Assembly (NCBI RefSeq): GCF_021347895.1
Contig: NC_067135.1
Span: 23,447,847-23,511,846, forward strand
Direction of reading: 5' to 3'
DNA: 64,000 nucleotides
Origin: Acanthochromis polyacanthus
Lineage: Eukaryota > Chordata > Actinopteri > Pomacentridae
Shown: piece after piece, positions 46,086 to 58,244 of the stretch
How the letters are laid out: each line of letters begins with the position of its first letter
Position numbering within the stretch: position 1 is the first letter of the stretch
Translations under genes and position numbers: made by a program
Notes under the pieces: generated by a model
What the model was told of the DNA's origin: nothing
What the model saw: only the letters and a program-made list of their open reading frames with translations
Database searches by the model: none

Positions 46086-47109
46086 AAAATAATCAAAGAA
46101 ACCAAAGCTTTGTATTTTCTACTTCATGACTTTGTTATGCTGCTGATTCCATAGAGGGGCAGGACTTTAAATTGTAGTTAAAATGAGCCTACAGTGAAGA
46201 AAAAATGTGACACGAATGGAAACAACACTCAAACTGCTCGGGATTTGAAAGGCTAAATAGGGATCCAGTTACAGATAGAGCGTCAGATGGAAACCACAGA
46301 TAAATGTGAAAATGCTCAGAGCTGCTGAAAGTCAGTGAAGTGACTACTGACAAAGATTACCGTCACTGGAAAAGGGTCTGTTTACCTGGAAAAGGTTTTC
46401 TTATCTGTGATCAAGTCTCTGATGGTGCCATTTATAGATACTGTAAGAAACGTTCTTAAGGGTTAATGTAGAGACCTGCTGGAACAGTAGAAGAACACAG
46501 GCTTCCTGTAATTTCATGTTTTTGCTTAACATTAGAGAGGAAATTCAACACACAGCCTTCGATATCTCAACCCACCGTCCTATTACACCAATGTGGGCGT
46601 TCATGTGGAATCCTGGCACCGATACCGTAACCAGCAACAGCAGCCCATAGATGCTCTGATATTGCAATTATCAAGCTGGCGTCCTCTGGATGTTGAATCA
46701 CACGCAAATTAGCAGTGTCTCAGAGAAGCACATAGCATGTCAGTAAGAAATGTTTTGAAATAATGACGTGAGCTCGCAGCAGCTGGAGAGTAGGAGGAAG
46801 CCTGCGATCATGGAAGGAACAGCGCTGAAGGTTGATTAAATATTAGGCGAGATTTATAGGCATGTATGTGTTGTTTTAGGGTTAAAGTAGGACACTAGAG
46901 AAATCAATAATGACTCAAGCACCACTCATTCTGCTAAACAAAGCAAAGTCTGTGCATGTGTGCAGATTTGATGTGTTTATATTTGACGGTATGTGTGACA
47001 AAAAGTAGATCCTAACATTCTCCAAACTCACAGACAGAATCCAGAACTTGTTTGGCTCGTTATCATCCCTATACACTTACATTTTCTCATTTATTTGAGT
47101 GGTTTCTAG
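46086..47109. other. Intronic, no recognised feature
   Basis: No exon with 5-HT2 TM3 residues (WPLP, SLDRY) was found. Confidence 0.4.
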
Positions 47110-47740
47110 TAGGGCTGGACCCGAATATCCCGAATATCCGAATATTCGTTCGCTACAGCGGTATCTGGATATTAATTTTGGTATCCGAATATTCGCGCCC
47201 CCCCCCTCCCCCCGGTCAGACGTTACCGGGCGGAATGAATATTCGGCGTTACTGTCTTCCCTCCGCCTTCGGCCCACATCGGCTCATATCGGCTCATCCC
47301 GTCCTGTGATCACATAAACATATACACATAGGTCTATGACATATACACGTATGTCTATGTGAAAACCCCCTCCTCCTTCCCCCTCAGATGAAAATAGGAC
47401 TATTCGGAGCCCGTCTCTTCCCTTCGCCTTCGGCCCACTTCGGCTCATCCCGCTGTGTTCGGCTTATCTTGGCTCATCCATTCCTGTTTCTTACCACCAC
47501 CTGAATGGCCAGGTGGCTGCCGACTCTGACGTCACGCTTCACTTCATTGCATAAACACAAGACAAGATGCCAAAGACCTCAGCTGTTTGGGAATTCTTCA
47601 GTTTAACTGAAGACAAAACGAAGGCAGTGTGCAAAATTTGCGTCCGGGAGACCAGACGAACGGATCCAAATACTCAGGCGGGTCTCCTCCGGTCCGGAAG
47701 ACCAAACGAATGGATCCGAATATTCGGGCCGTCTCCACGA
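47110..47740 (+). mobile_element. hAT-type element remnant with BED zinc-finger start
   Basis: Starts TAGGGCTGGACCCGAATATC, the kind of terminus and GAATATTCG-rich subterminal region seen in hAT elements. At 47567 a frame opens with MPKTSAVWEFFSLTED followed by KAVCKIC, the Trp, aromatic and CxxC part of a BED finger (residues 8-25). The rest of the finger and the transposase are missing. The 3' part is two tandem 50-bp units (47641-47690 and 47691-47740) ending in a GAATATTCGGGCC phrase that may be the inverted terminus. No 8-bp duplication was identified. Confidence 0.6.
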
Positions 47741-47774
47741 TGTCGCCGCCACATCGCCGCCTGTGATTGCAGTT

Positions 47775-48485
47775 ACAAATATACATCATCCACCGAGTTT
47801 TCAGTTCCTCAGATGTTGGGAGTGCATGAGGACTGTTATGTTCACTCTACAACAGAATATTTAGCGAGCTTTGCAGGTGGCTAAGACCTCTTAGAGTTAG
47901 CAAAAGCAATGGTTGATTGCGATGTAGCTGCTCAATAATTGTTTGAGCCGCTACTAAATGAAAGGAAAAAAACCCCAAAAAAATATAAAATAGCCTCTTA
48001 CACTACATTTTAAATTAGTTTTTAATGAGACACATAGAATAAAATGATTTAATGAAATATTGCAGGGATTTTTTTTTAGCTTAGATTTGGTTAATATTCC
48101 TGATATTCCTGATCAAAGCTAATGTGCCATTAGCCACATTAGCCCCATAGCATGGCAGCACTAAGGATTTTCCTGTTGTTGTGGTGTCATTGCAGTTACA
48201 AATATAAGTCGTCCACTAGCTCTTCAGCTCCTCAGATGTTGGGAGTGCATGAAGACTCTTGTGTCTCATTTAGCGAGCTTTACTAGTGGCTGAGGCCTCT
48301 TAGAGTTAGCAAAAGCAATGGTGGATCACAAGATAGCTGCTCAATTTTTGGTTGAGCAGCTATTAAAGGAAAAAAGCCCCAAAAGTATAAAATGCCCCTT
48401 AAACTCCATTTTAAATGAGACACATAGAATAAAGTGATTTCAATGAAATATTGTGTCTTTTGTAGCATAAATCAGGTTAATATTC
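47775..48485 (+). repeat. Tandem pair (~390-420-bp period) of the 43127 repeat
   Basis: CAGTTCCTCAGATGTTGGG recurs at 47802 and 48225, and GAGACACATAGAATAAA at 48027 and 48417. The same unit is present once at 43127-43495. Confidence 0.8.
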
Positions 48486-50199
48486 GACCGACAGGAAGCT
48501 TTACAGTTTTCACAGACTCCTATAAATGGTCTCATTTTGGTCTTTCAGATGATTCAGAAAATTGAAAGGCATTTTTGATTCATCTCATCGGTATTTTGAG
48601 AGACGTGAGGATATTTTACCATAGCAACAAGGACATGGATAATATACATCATATCTGAAAGTGTTTAGGAGGTCCAAGTCAAACGATGAGCCAAGGTCAG
48701 ATCAGGTCTCACATCTTTATTATATCATAAGTAATGTTTTTACACAGTGGAGCCTGTTTAAGCCTGATAATAAATATACGAGGTGTCGTATAATGCTCTC
48801 TCTGCCCTTGACACGGCCTTCCTGTCTTATAATATTTATTTATTGAGAACGAATTTCACCAGTCAGACCTTCAAACTTTAAAGGTTTGGACATACGGTCT
48901 TAATACTGTTTTAACAATCATTTTCTGTCACGTGGGAGAACAAATTACATCATCTGTCTGAATAGTTTGGGGTTCTGTGGTTATTGGAGCAACCGCTGCC
49001 ATCCATAAGGAGCAAAACAACATCAGCATTCACCTGTAGTCATGTTTCCAGCTGAAGCTTACCGAGGAAACAGGTTTGCGGAGTGTTTAATATAACAAAA
49101 AGTATTGATTAGTGCAGCTTTATGTCTGACTGGAGGCTCGAGGTTACAGTTCTGGTTCAGATTGCAGTCTGCAGTAGCAAATGTATAAAAGATAAAGGTG
49201 TGAGAAGTCCATTTTCATCTGCCATCCTGTCTGGGGTTAATTTGGTCCAATATTTGTCTCAATTCTTTGGGATTGGTGTGTCAAGAACAACACTGTTACC
49301 ATGAGGGGCCACCAAACCTGAAACCACAATGTTTCGCGAATGGTTTGTTCAAGGATTTGTGATTTAATTTAGATTTGTGTGTGTCTGACAGTGATGAATC
49401 TCCTCCGTTATCAGCCGATGTCATACATGGACGTTCTGAATCTCTCGGAGGAAAAGTGTTTTGACACTGTGTGATCCAAACAGCATGTGTTATTTAAGCA
49501 GAGTGACAGCAGAGAAAGCTGGATTTGCTGTTTTGACAGCCCAAAAATGCATTCAATTAGAGTATGTGCACATTGAAGAATTATTCCAGTCAGGATTTAG
49601 GGGAAGTTTTACTCTCCTGCCAGCCCTGATGTATTTTACCTGGAAATTTTGCAAAGTGGGAGCATCATTTCACTCTGCTAGCAGGTGCGCAGTGAATATA
49701 TTTTCAGTATTTTCAACATTTATTGATAATAGAAGATAAATTAGGGGGTGAAAATTGGACAAGTCCAGGTATTATTTCATGGATGAGGTATATGAATCAT
49801 CCATTGCATTATGTTTGAGATTCAGGTTTGTCACATGTCATAGTCAACAAAACGATCCAGTCAGATGAGATTATGCTTCTGCGTCACCTCAGGAGTTATC
49901 AAAATAATTGCAAAATAACAAAACATCTCAACATTTAAGCAACAAGAAATAATTATATCAAGTGCAAGAGAAAAACACAGTTACGTATGTATTTCCAAAA
50001 GATTTCCACATACAACAAGGGATGTTCTGATTAATCGAAACCTAATTAATCGGGGCTGATCTATACCATGTTCCTAAATAGTACTTTATACATTTCAAGT
50101 ACTGTAGGTTAACTGTAGTACTGGGTTACATCACCAAATAGAGCCTCTTACTTTGCAATACTGTAGCAACCAGAGGACGTGGGCACCTTCGTGTTGGCA
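48486..50199. other. Intronic, no recognised feature
   Basis: AT-rich. Small ORFs without support. Confidence 0.4.
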
Positions 50200-50940
50200 A
50201 GCAGAGACCATTGAGGGGGTTTTGCTAGTTTAGGGGCACCATGACAAAGTCTCCTGTGATGCTTAATAACCTCTTGACAGCACACATGTATTAGATTGAG
50301 TTGGATTAATTCGGGCGATGTTTTTATATGACATTAACAGATGTAATGTGTGCTTATGTGATGGCCAATAAATATCAGATGAGCAATGTGAAGGATTCAT
50401 CAGATTAGCAGTTTTTGACTGAAATAGCTGAAAATATAAGATAAAATATTCAAATTTCCAACATGTGAGACAGCAGACGAAAACAAAGGCTTAGCTTTTG
50501 CTGATACTAATCATTTAAAAAATAGTGTGGATCGGCCCTAATCCCAATTTAAGGGTAAAAGTCAGATATTAGGAGCACCATGACATCCTTTGTCCCGCTT
50601 CATGACCTCTGGCTGAGTTTATGTGATCAATTAAACAATTTTTGTTTGACGTAGTAGAAAATTCGAGGTAAAATATTCAAATTTTCAACATGTGTGTGAC
50701 AGCAGTATAAAACAAAGGATCAGGCTTAGCTTTTGTAGATAATTAATTTTAAAAATGGCCTTGGTCACCCTTAATCCCGATTTAAGGATAGGACTCCATT
50801 ATTAGGGGCACCAAGACAAAGTGTTCTGTGATGCTTAATGACCTCCATCCAGCACACATATCAAATTGGGATTAATTAGGACAATGTTTTTATATCACAG
50901 TAACATATTTAGTGTCTACTTATGTTATGTACATCATATG
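50200..50940. repeat. Satellite-like array, left part (units ~230 and ~340 bp)
   Basis: GCACCATGACA followed by GCTTAATGACCTC recurs at 50236, 50575 and 50808, and AACAAAGGATCAGGCTTAGC at 50483 and 50711. Long units carry an extra ~105 bases after CAGCACACATGTATTAG. The array resumes at 55105 after a 4.1-kb insertion. Confidence 0.75.
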
Positions 50941-50988
50941 TCTGCGCCTTTTCCTGAAATGTCAGCACATGACCACTGTAAAGACTTA

Positions 50989-52622
50989 CACACGTGGACA
51001 AAATTGTTGGTACCCCTCAGTTAAAGAAGGAAAAACCCACAATTCTCACTGAAATCACTTGAAACTCACAAAAGTAACAATAAATAAAAATTTATTGAAA
51101 ATTAAATAATCAAAAACAGCCATCACTTTTGAATTATTGATTAACATAATTATTTAAAAAAACAAACTAATGAAATAGGGCTGGACAAAAATGATGGTAC
51201 CCATAACTTAATATTTTGTTGCACAACCTTTTGAGGCAATCACTGCAATTAAACGATTTCTGTATTTGTCAATGAGCGTTCTGCAGCTGTCAACAGGTAT
51301 TTTGGCCCACTCCTCATGAGCAAACAGCTCCAGTTGTCTCAGGTTTGATGGGTGTCTTCTCCAAATGGCATGTTTCAGCTCCTTCCACATATGCTCAATG
51401 GGATTCAGATCTGGGCTCATAGAAGGCCACTTTAGAATAGTCCAACGCTTTTCTCTCAGCCATTCTTGGGTGTTTTTGGCTGTGTGTTTTGGATCGTTGT
51501 CCTGTTGGAAGACCCATGACCTGCGACTGAGACCAAGCTTTCTGACACTAGGCAGCACATTTCTCTCCAGAATGCCTTGATAGTCTTCAGATTTCATCGT
51601 ACCTTGCACACTTTCAAGACACCCTGTGCCAGATGCAGCAAAGCAGCCCCAAACATTACTGAGCCTCCTCCATGTTTCACCGTAAGGACAGTGTTCTTTT
51701 CTTCGTATGCTTGGTTTTTGAGTCTATGAACATAGAGTTGATGTGCCTTACCAAAAAGCTCCAGTTTGGTCTCATCTGTCCAAAGGACATTCTTCCAGAA
51801 GCTTTGTGGCTTGTCAACATGCATTTTTGCAAATTCCAGTCTGGCTTTTTTATGAGTTTTTTTCAGCAGTGGTGTCCTCCTTGGTCGTCTCCCATGAAGT
51901 CCACTTTGGCTCAAACAACGACGAATGGTGCGATCTGACACTGATGTACCTTGGCCTTGGAGTTCACCTTTAATTTCTTTGGAGGTTGCTCTGGGCTCTT
52001 TGGATACAATTTGAACGATCCGTCTCTTCAATTTGTCATCAATTTTCCTCTTGCGGCCACGTCCAGGGAGGTTGGCTACTGTCCCGTGGGTCTTGAACTT
52101 CTGAATAATATGAGCCACTGTTGTCACAGCAACTTCAAGCTGTTTAGAGATGGTCTTATAGCCTTTACCTTTAAGATGTTTGTCTCTAATTTTTTTTCGG
52201 ATGTCCTGGGACAATTCTCTCCTTCGCTTTCTGTTGTCCATGTTCAGTGTGGTACACACCTTTTCACCAAACAGCAGGGTGACTACTTGTCTCCCTTTAA
52301 ATAGGCAGACTGACTGATTATGAGTTTGGAAACACCTGTGATGTCAATTAAATGACACACCTGAGTTAATCATGTCACTCTGGTCAAATAGTTTTCAATC
52401 TTTTATAGAGGTACCATCATTTTTGTCCAGGCCTGTTTCATTAGTTTGTTTTTTTAAATAATTATGTTAATCAACAATTCAAAAGTAATGGCTGTTTTTG
52501 ATTATTTAATTTTCAATACATTTTTATTTATTGTTACTTTTGTGAGTTTCAAGTGATTTCAGTGAGAATTGTGGGTTTTTCCTTCTTTAACTGAGGGGTA
52601 CCAACAATTTTGTCCACGTGTG
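50989..52622 (-). mobile_element. Tc1/mariner transposon, nearly complete (1634 bp)
   Basis: Terminal inverted repeats of roughly 215 bases start CACACGTGGACAAAATTG on both sides, and TA flanks each end (50987-50988 and 52623-52624). Each arm has an outer GACAAAATTGTTGGTACC and an inner GACAAAAATGATGGTACC motif, the inverted-repeat/direct-repeat layout of Sleeping Beauty-type elements. The transposase gene is on the minus strand and is broken only by one apparent 1-base deletion. It has jumped into the LINE. Confidence 0.92.
51208..52259 (-). pseudogene. Tc1 transposase, DD34E, one frameshift
   Basis: Cut-and-paste transposase, in two abutting frames: 52259-51594 holds the DNA-binding half and first catalytic Asp, and 51609-51208 holds the second Asp and Glu. 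Visible features are the paired HTH region (residues 15-118, with a GRGRKRK basic motif at 66-72 between the two helices-turn-helices), WTDETK (Asp162), HGGGSVMF, then QQDNDPKHTA and SPDLNPIEHMW in the second frame with 34 residues between Asp and Glu. It ends at the KGCATKY terminus. The frames join where a TTTT run is reduced to TTT on the minus strand at about 51650-51653, so one missing base explains the break. Normal length would be about 340 residues. The true start is probably the second ATG (MDNRKRRREL). No other stop was noticed, so the copy is young. Confidence 0.9.
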
Positions 52623-52625
52623 TAC

Positions 52626-54426
52626 ATGTGCTCAAAACTGATTGCCAGTCACAAAAACAATACCAAATTTCTTTTCTCAACCATCGACAAACTACTCAAC
52701 CCCACTTCCAATAATTATAAGGGCATCATAAGTAACACACTCTGTGAGGAATTTGCAGTCCACTTCGGAAAGAAGACAGAGTCGATTAGATCTAGCATTT
52801 TATCAAATCTGAAAACTGCCTCTACTGTTACTGCTTCTGCGACTCTGTCTTTAACTGAGGAAACACTGGACAGTTTTGACCTGGTTGATGCAAGCACATT
52901 TGGTGGAATTTTATCCCAAATGAACCCAACAACCTGTCTTTTAGATCCCATCCCCACTTCATTTTTTAAGACATTTTGTGGGCATCTCGAAGACGAGCTT
53001 TTAAACATCATGAATTGCTCCCTTCAGACAGGGGTCTTCCCTGCTGCTTTTAAAACAGCAGTGGTGAGACCCCTTCTGAAGAAGAGTAATCTGGATCCTG
53101 CTATTTTTAATAATTACAGACCAGTATCCAACTTACCATTTTTAAGCAAAGTTTTAGAGAAAATTGTTTTTACTCAGCTGAATGCTTTTTTTAAAAAGAC
53201 ACAATATTTTAGAAAAATTTCAGTCAGGTTTTAGGACGAACCACAGCACAGAGACGGCTTTGTTAAAAATTGTTAACGACCTCAGGAGTAATTTAGACTC
53301 CCATAAACTTTCTGTTCTGGTGCTACTGGACTTAAGTGCAGCCTTTGACACAGTAGATTACCCAACTCTTTTATCTAGACTTAAACACCTGGTCGGCCTC
53401 TCTGGGACTGTTTTAAAATGGTTTTACTCCTATCTCTCTAACAGAAGTTTTCTGGTAAGTTTGGATACATGCTCATCAGATGTCCACAAAATGAAATATG
53501 GCGTGCCTCAAGGCTCAATTTTAGGTCCCATTCTTTTTAACTTATACATGCTCCCACTTGGAGATGTCATCAGGAGACACGGAATCAGTTTTCACAGCTA
53601 TACTGATGACACTCAACTTTACATTGCCGTGTCTCCCGATGACACAGGGCCAGTCGATGCCCTTTTTAACTGTATTTTAGACATCAAATCTTGGATGGCA
53701 GAGAATTTCTTGCAGCTCAACCAGGACAAGACTGAGGTTTTAGTTATCGGCCCTGAAGCCAAGAGAGAGAAACTTTTATTAAAACTGTCTTCGCTATCTT
53801 TTAAACCTGCTGTTTCTGTAAAAAAATCTGGGTGTCATTTTTGACTCTGAGCTTAATTTTATACCTCACATTAAACAAGTAACTAAAACAGGTTTTTACC
53901 ATTTAAAGAATATAGCCAGAGTCCGCCCATTTCTCTCTCTAGCAAACACAGAGATGTTAATGCATGCTTTTATTTCTAGTAGAATGGACTACTGTAATGC
54001 CCTGCTTTCTGGTCTTCCCAAAAAAACTATTTCTCACCTCCAATCAGCTCAGCTGCACGAGTCCTGACAAAGACCAGAAAGCGGGACCACATTACACCAG
54101 TTTTAAAATCACTGCATTGGCTCCCTGTGTGCTTCAGGGTAGATTTTAAAATTATTCTAACAGTTTTTAAATGTATTAATGGTCTTGGGCCTTCATATTT
54201 ATTTGATCTACTTTTACCTTATGAACCCTCACGGACCCTCATGTCCTCTGGCACTGGCCTTTTAACAATTCCAAAGGCGAATACAGTGACACATGGCGAG
54301 GCAGCTTTTCAACATTATGGCCCTCGCCTGTGGAACAGCCTGCCAGAGGACCTGAGGGTTGTAGAGAACGTAGAGACTTTTAAACGCAGGCTCAAGACTC
54401 ACCTTTTTAAACTGGCTTTTACATAA
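52626..54426 (+). pseudogene. L2-like LINE ORF2 reverse transcriptase, frameshifted
   Basis: Reverse transcriptase of an L2/CR1-type element. 52626-53234 encodes the N-terminal part (ASHKNNTKFLFSTIDKL, RPVSNLPFLSKVLEKIVF). 53182-53844 continues in another frame with HSTETALLK, LLDLSAAFDTVD, GVPQGSILGP and the catalytic box SYTDDTQLY. A third set of frames to 54426 gives the C-terminal region (GLGPSYLFDLLLPY, RLWNSLPEDLR, FKRRLKTHLFKLAF). The catalytic YADD is YTDD here. At least three frame breaks (near 53210, 53822 and about 54060-54130) make it inactive. The family call rests on motif style and the 3' tail. Confidence 0.85.
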
Positions 54427-54867
54427 TGCTTTTATTTATCTTAATGCCTTGATTTATACTGTTTATTCTCTGGCTCTGCTTTTATTTATACATTTATTTT
54501 ATTATTTTGTATACTGTATTATTATTTCACTATTTTAGTATTTATTTTACTATCTATTTTACCATTTATTTTACTATTTATTTACTATTTTACTATTCTT
54601 TATCTTTTAGTAGCTATTTTATTCTTCAATTTTTAGTTTCACCTGTTATTTTCAACATCTATTTTAGATTCCACTGTTTCCTCGGTGGGGAGCCGTCTGC
54701 ATCTGGGGCTTCAGCAGGGCCTGGGCCTAATGGCCCTGGAGCTAGCTGGCCTGTTGGGCCTGACGGGACCTGCTGCTGCCACCAGGTGCGGGCGGCTCTC
54801 ATTGATGGTGTTTCCTCTTTCTGGTGCTTCTGCTCTCAGCCAATAGACACTATTATTTCTTTTACAA

Positions 54868-54868
<1 letters not shown>

Positions 54869-54923
<55 letters not shown>

Positions 54924-54927
54924 GCGT
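54869..54927. repeat. (GT)n microsatellite in the LINE 3' UTR
   Basis: About 25 GT units followed by GCGTGTGCGTGG. Confidence 0.95.
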
Positions 54928-55104
54928 GGCTGTGTGACTGTCTGTGTGTGTCTATGTGTTCTTAGGAAGTATGTTGTGGGGCAGGGTTTGGGAGGGATGT
55001 GGGCCATTGTCTTTTTATTGTTTTTTATTGTTTGTTTTTAACTTGTTAAGCACTTTGTGCTACTTTTGTATGAAAAGTGCTATAGAAATAAACTTTGATT
55101 GATT

Positions 55105-55470
55105 ATATGATCAATTAAACAGATTTAATATAGTGTGATATAGCAGAAAATATGAGGTACAATTTTTAAGTTTCCAACACATGAGACAACAGAGAACAAC
55201 AAAGGATCAGGCTTAGCTTTTGTGAATGCTAATCAGTTAAAAAAAAGTCTTTATCCTGATTTAAGGATCATACCTACAGTAAAACTGAAATATAACAAAG
55301 TCTCCTGTCACGCTTAATGACCTCCGATTGAGTTTATATGAACAAGTAAACAGTCTATGATTGATGTAGCAGAAAATGCAAAGTAAAACATTTGCAGCAT
55401 ATGTGTGACAGCAGCCGAGAACAAAGGATCAGGCTTAGCTTTTGCAGATACTATTTTTTTTTTTTTAAAA
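55105..55470. repeat. Satellite-like array, right part
   Basis: Continues the units of 50200-50940: AACAAAGGATCAGGCTTAGC at 55198 and 55422, and ACAAAGTCTCCTGTCACGC at 55298. It shows that the LINE plus Tc1 block split one array. Confidence 0.75.
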
Positions 55471-55556
55471 AGATTGATATTTTACATTCCTGCCCCACTT
55501 AAAATCCCATATAACATTTTGTAATGTCTTATAATTTAAGACAGAAAGCCTTATGG

Positions 55557-55955
55557 CAGGGGTCGGCAAGTAGATGTGGCTTCGGGCCAAAATGTTTGGG
55601 GTGGGGGGGTGTTTGGCGATACCGCGAGCAGTGGAGCTTCTACAGCTGATCGCCACTGCTTGGGGCACACGTCTCAATTCTGATCACAGATGTATTAAAA
55701 ATGACTCCCGAGACACACACATGTTTTCCACACACTGTTGCTCTGTGAAATCTGGCTGGTACAACCGTGTCCGACCTGTAGCGCAAACGCGGAAATGCCC
55801 GGCAGCAGCCGACCACGCGAGTTTCGTGTTGCGGTGACGGACTGGCTTGGCTCCGTGCCTCAGTGCCAAACCAAATTTTCAAAATCATCTGGCGGGCCAA
55901 ATATTATTCCTGACGGGCCAGTTTTGGCCCGCGGGCCGCCAATTGCTGACCACTG
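55557..55955. mobile_element. hAT-type MITE (399 bp)
   Basis: Left end CAGGGGTCGGCAA, right end (reverse complement) CAGTGGTCAGCAATTGGCGG, with the GGCCCGCGGGCC subterminal palindrome typical of Charlie-like hAT elements. It is flanked by a perfect 8-bp duplication CCTTATGG (55549-55556 and 55956-55963). No transposase. ORFs across it are by-products. Confidence 0.9.
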
Positions 55956-55963
55956 CCTTATGG

Positions 55964-57127
55964 CATACTGCCTTTAGCATACTGTACTATAAACACCGTG
56001 ATGTTTTCTGAAGCATAATACATGTCAGCTCATGAGACGCATGAATGAATCACGTGATTAAAGGTACATGCAACACTTAAGAGACTAAATTAAATTCTTT
56101 TAGTCTGCTTTGAAGTGTTACAGCAGTTCTTTGTACTTGTATTTTGGCAGTCCACTTCTACTAAATGTCCTCTGTAAGGTGTTTTTCTGATGCAACTTCA
56201 CCACTGACTTTGTTTTATTAACTGTTTGGATGTGTTGTGCTGGTTTCACTTTAGCGTCAACACTTAAGCAGATTTCCAACTCCAAAACCTACAGGAGAAT
56301 TAAAAAAGTCAACAGGGTCTAAAGGAAGACTGTAAAGATAATGTTAAATGTACTGGTGTATGTTTTTGGAGTTTGGCCCATATTACAGATTAAAAGTCAG
56401 GGCATATGGGCCTCTGACTGGTAGCTTCTTTAAATACCCAATTTTATGGAAGTACAGTAATACATTGCTGGAGGACCTCTTGGAATCAACCCAGATATGG
56501 AAATCGTTACTTCCAAGGCATTCAAATCCACATGTAGATCCACAATTCTTCTCTCACCCTGCACTTTTTTTGAACTCTCAGCAAGATATTCGTGTCTTCA
56601 CTGCCTACCAGGCGTCTCTCAGGAATACTAAGCAGGACGGGGGGAAGGTTGATTGCGGCTTAATGGTCCGCGGATGGTCAACGGACACACTCGCCTGCTC
56701 GCTCGGCGTCTGTCTGTTGGCTAAAGCTCCTGCTGCTGCTGATTGCTCACAATGGTAATCAATGTTTCACACAAACACACACCGAAAGAAGGGGGGAAAA
56801 AGCTGACGAGTCAAACAGATGCGCAAGACGGATAGGCAGTGTGTCGTTTATACACACAACCTCCAAAAGACCACTCATCCCTGCAAACACACCCTCACAA
56901 ATGCCCTCACACACTTTAATGGAGACTGGATCTATACTCGCAGTGTTCTCCATCGGACCGCATTGATCCCGACGGCTGGCTAAGTGATAGACCAGACAGG
57001 CTCACAAAATGTTCTCACACCATTTAAACTGACAATGAATCGCTCCGGTCGTGGTAATAACGATGATGACAGTGATTATAATGATGATAATCACGATGAA
57101 AGATGATGCGTATGGTAATTTAGCAAC

Positions 57128-57179
<52 letters not shown>

Positions 57180-58234
57180 CTGGTGACGCACACGGCTTTT
57201 AGAAGGGATTACCAGACGTTTAAAAGCAACTGAACTTTAAAAAGATCCAGCACATACACGCCCAGGCAGGCGATTTGTACTGGATGAGACAGCTGTTCTT
57301 AGGCGGTAGTAATGAGTCTGATCATCCTCATCAAATACTTGTTAAATCTCCAGAAATGTCAATCCCAGGCGACCTTAGCCAGGTTTGTGCACAGCAGACG
57401 TGTTGTCCACCCTCAGACCAACGCATGACCTCAATTTGTCTTCTGCAGCCCGTAAATGTCAGAAAATTGGCTCCGAGCAGCTTGTATGTCAGGGGCAGAA
57501 GGACAAAATCCTGCAGAAGCAAATGCAAACACACAAAATGTGCACACATTTGAAAGGTGGAAGATGAACACCGCTTAGAGTCTTGAGGATTGCATGAAAT
57601 CTGCCAAACTACTATACAGATGTCATTTAAGGAGTCTTTTGTGGTTAATGTACGGTGATTTTTGAAAACCCAAGAATCCAACACCAATCCTAAAGCTATG
57701 AGTAAAGCAAAACTGTATTTAATTTGGCTGCCATCCCTTTAGAAGTCGTCTACTTATGCAGCAGTGCTCTGCTCCCAATGCTCCTGTCACGCTTGAAACA
57801 CTCCATTGAATCATCTTGTTCTGTAAGTGCATGAATCTTCTATTTCTGAGTCAGAACAGTAATGGTTCGACTTGAACATCATTTTGTGGAAGAGGAACAA
57901 GTCACATGGAGCCACATCTGGCAACCACAGAGGGTGAACAATGACATGTATCATGCAACCAAAAAACAGACATTATGGAGCACCCAATTACCATAGACAG
58001 ATACTTCTTTCATCCCCTCTGGGAAATCCGAGGTATCCAGTAGCTCACACATCTTACATTCAAGATAGATAAAGAAAATGATGTGCAACAGAACATGTAA
58101 TGAATATGTTTGAACTAAATACCATTCTTCAGTTGTCTCAGGATGTTATATTAGAACTTGCATTGACAGTCCAACCCTTGGGGATAGATTCATGGTGTCA
58201 TAACTCTGCAAGTGGTGGACAAAATTCAAGCCTG
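55964..58234. other. Intronic, no recognised feature
   Basis: Contains a (CA)n microsatellite at 57133-57175. Several CpG-containing stretches (56600-56760, 56930-57060) could be conserved non-coding DNA but no exon is visible. Confidence 0.4.
57133..57175. repeat. (CA)n microsatellite
   Basis: About 21 CA dinucleotides. Confidence 0.95.
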
Positions 58235-58244
58235 CTTTAGGTAT

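Larger units (their letters stand above)
50941..55104 (+). mobile_element. L2-like LINE copy inserted in the satellite-like array (interrupted by Tc1)
   Basis: A 5'-truncated non-LTR element on the plus strand. The coding part begins beside the Tc1 and runs to the stop at 54426. The 3' UTR contains a (GT)n tract and ends GCACTTTGTGCTACTTTTG, AAAAGTGCTATAGAAATAAAC and a TTGATTGATT tail near 55100. Array units flank both sides. The 5' limit is approximate (50935-50988). Confidence 0.75.

Noticed and set aside
45688..46154. Overlapping Tyr/Leu/Cys-rich ORFs after the receptor exon
   Set aside because: Artefacts of the CTATN pentamer tract in the intron.
47567..47884. 105-codon ORF as a cellular ZBED-type gene
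   Set aside because: Only the first half of one BED finger is present, inside a hAT-like element and followed by repeat sequence.
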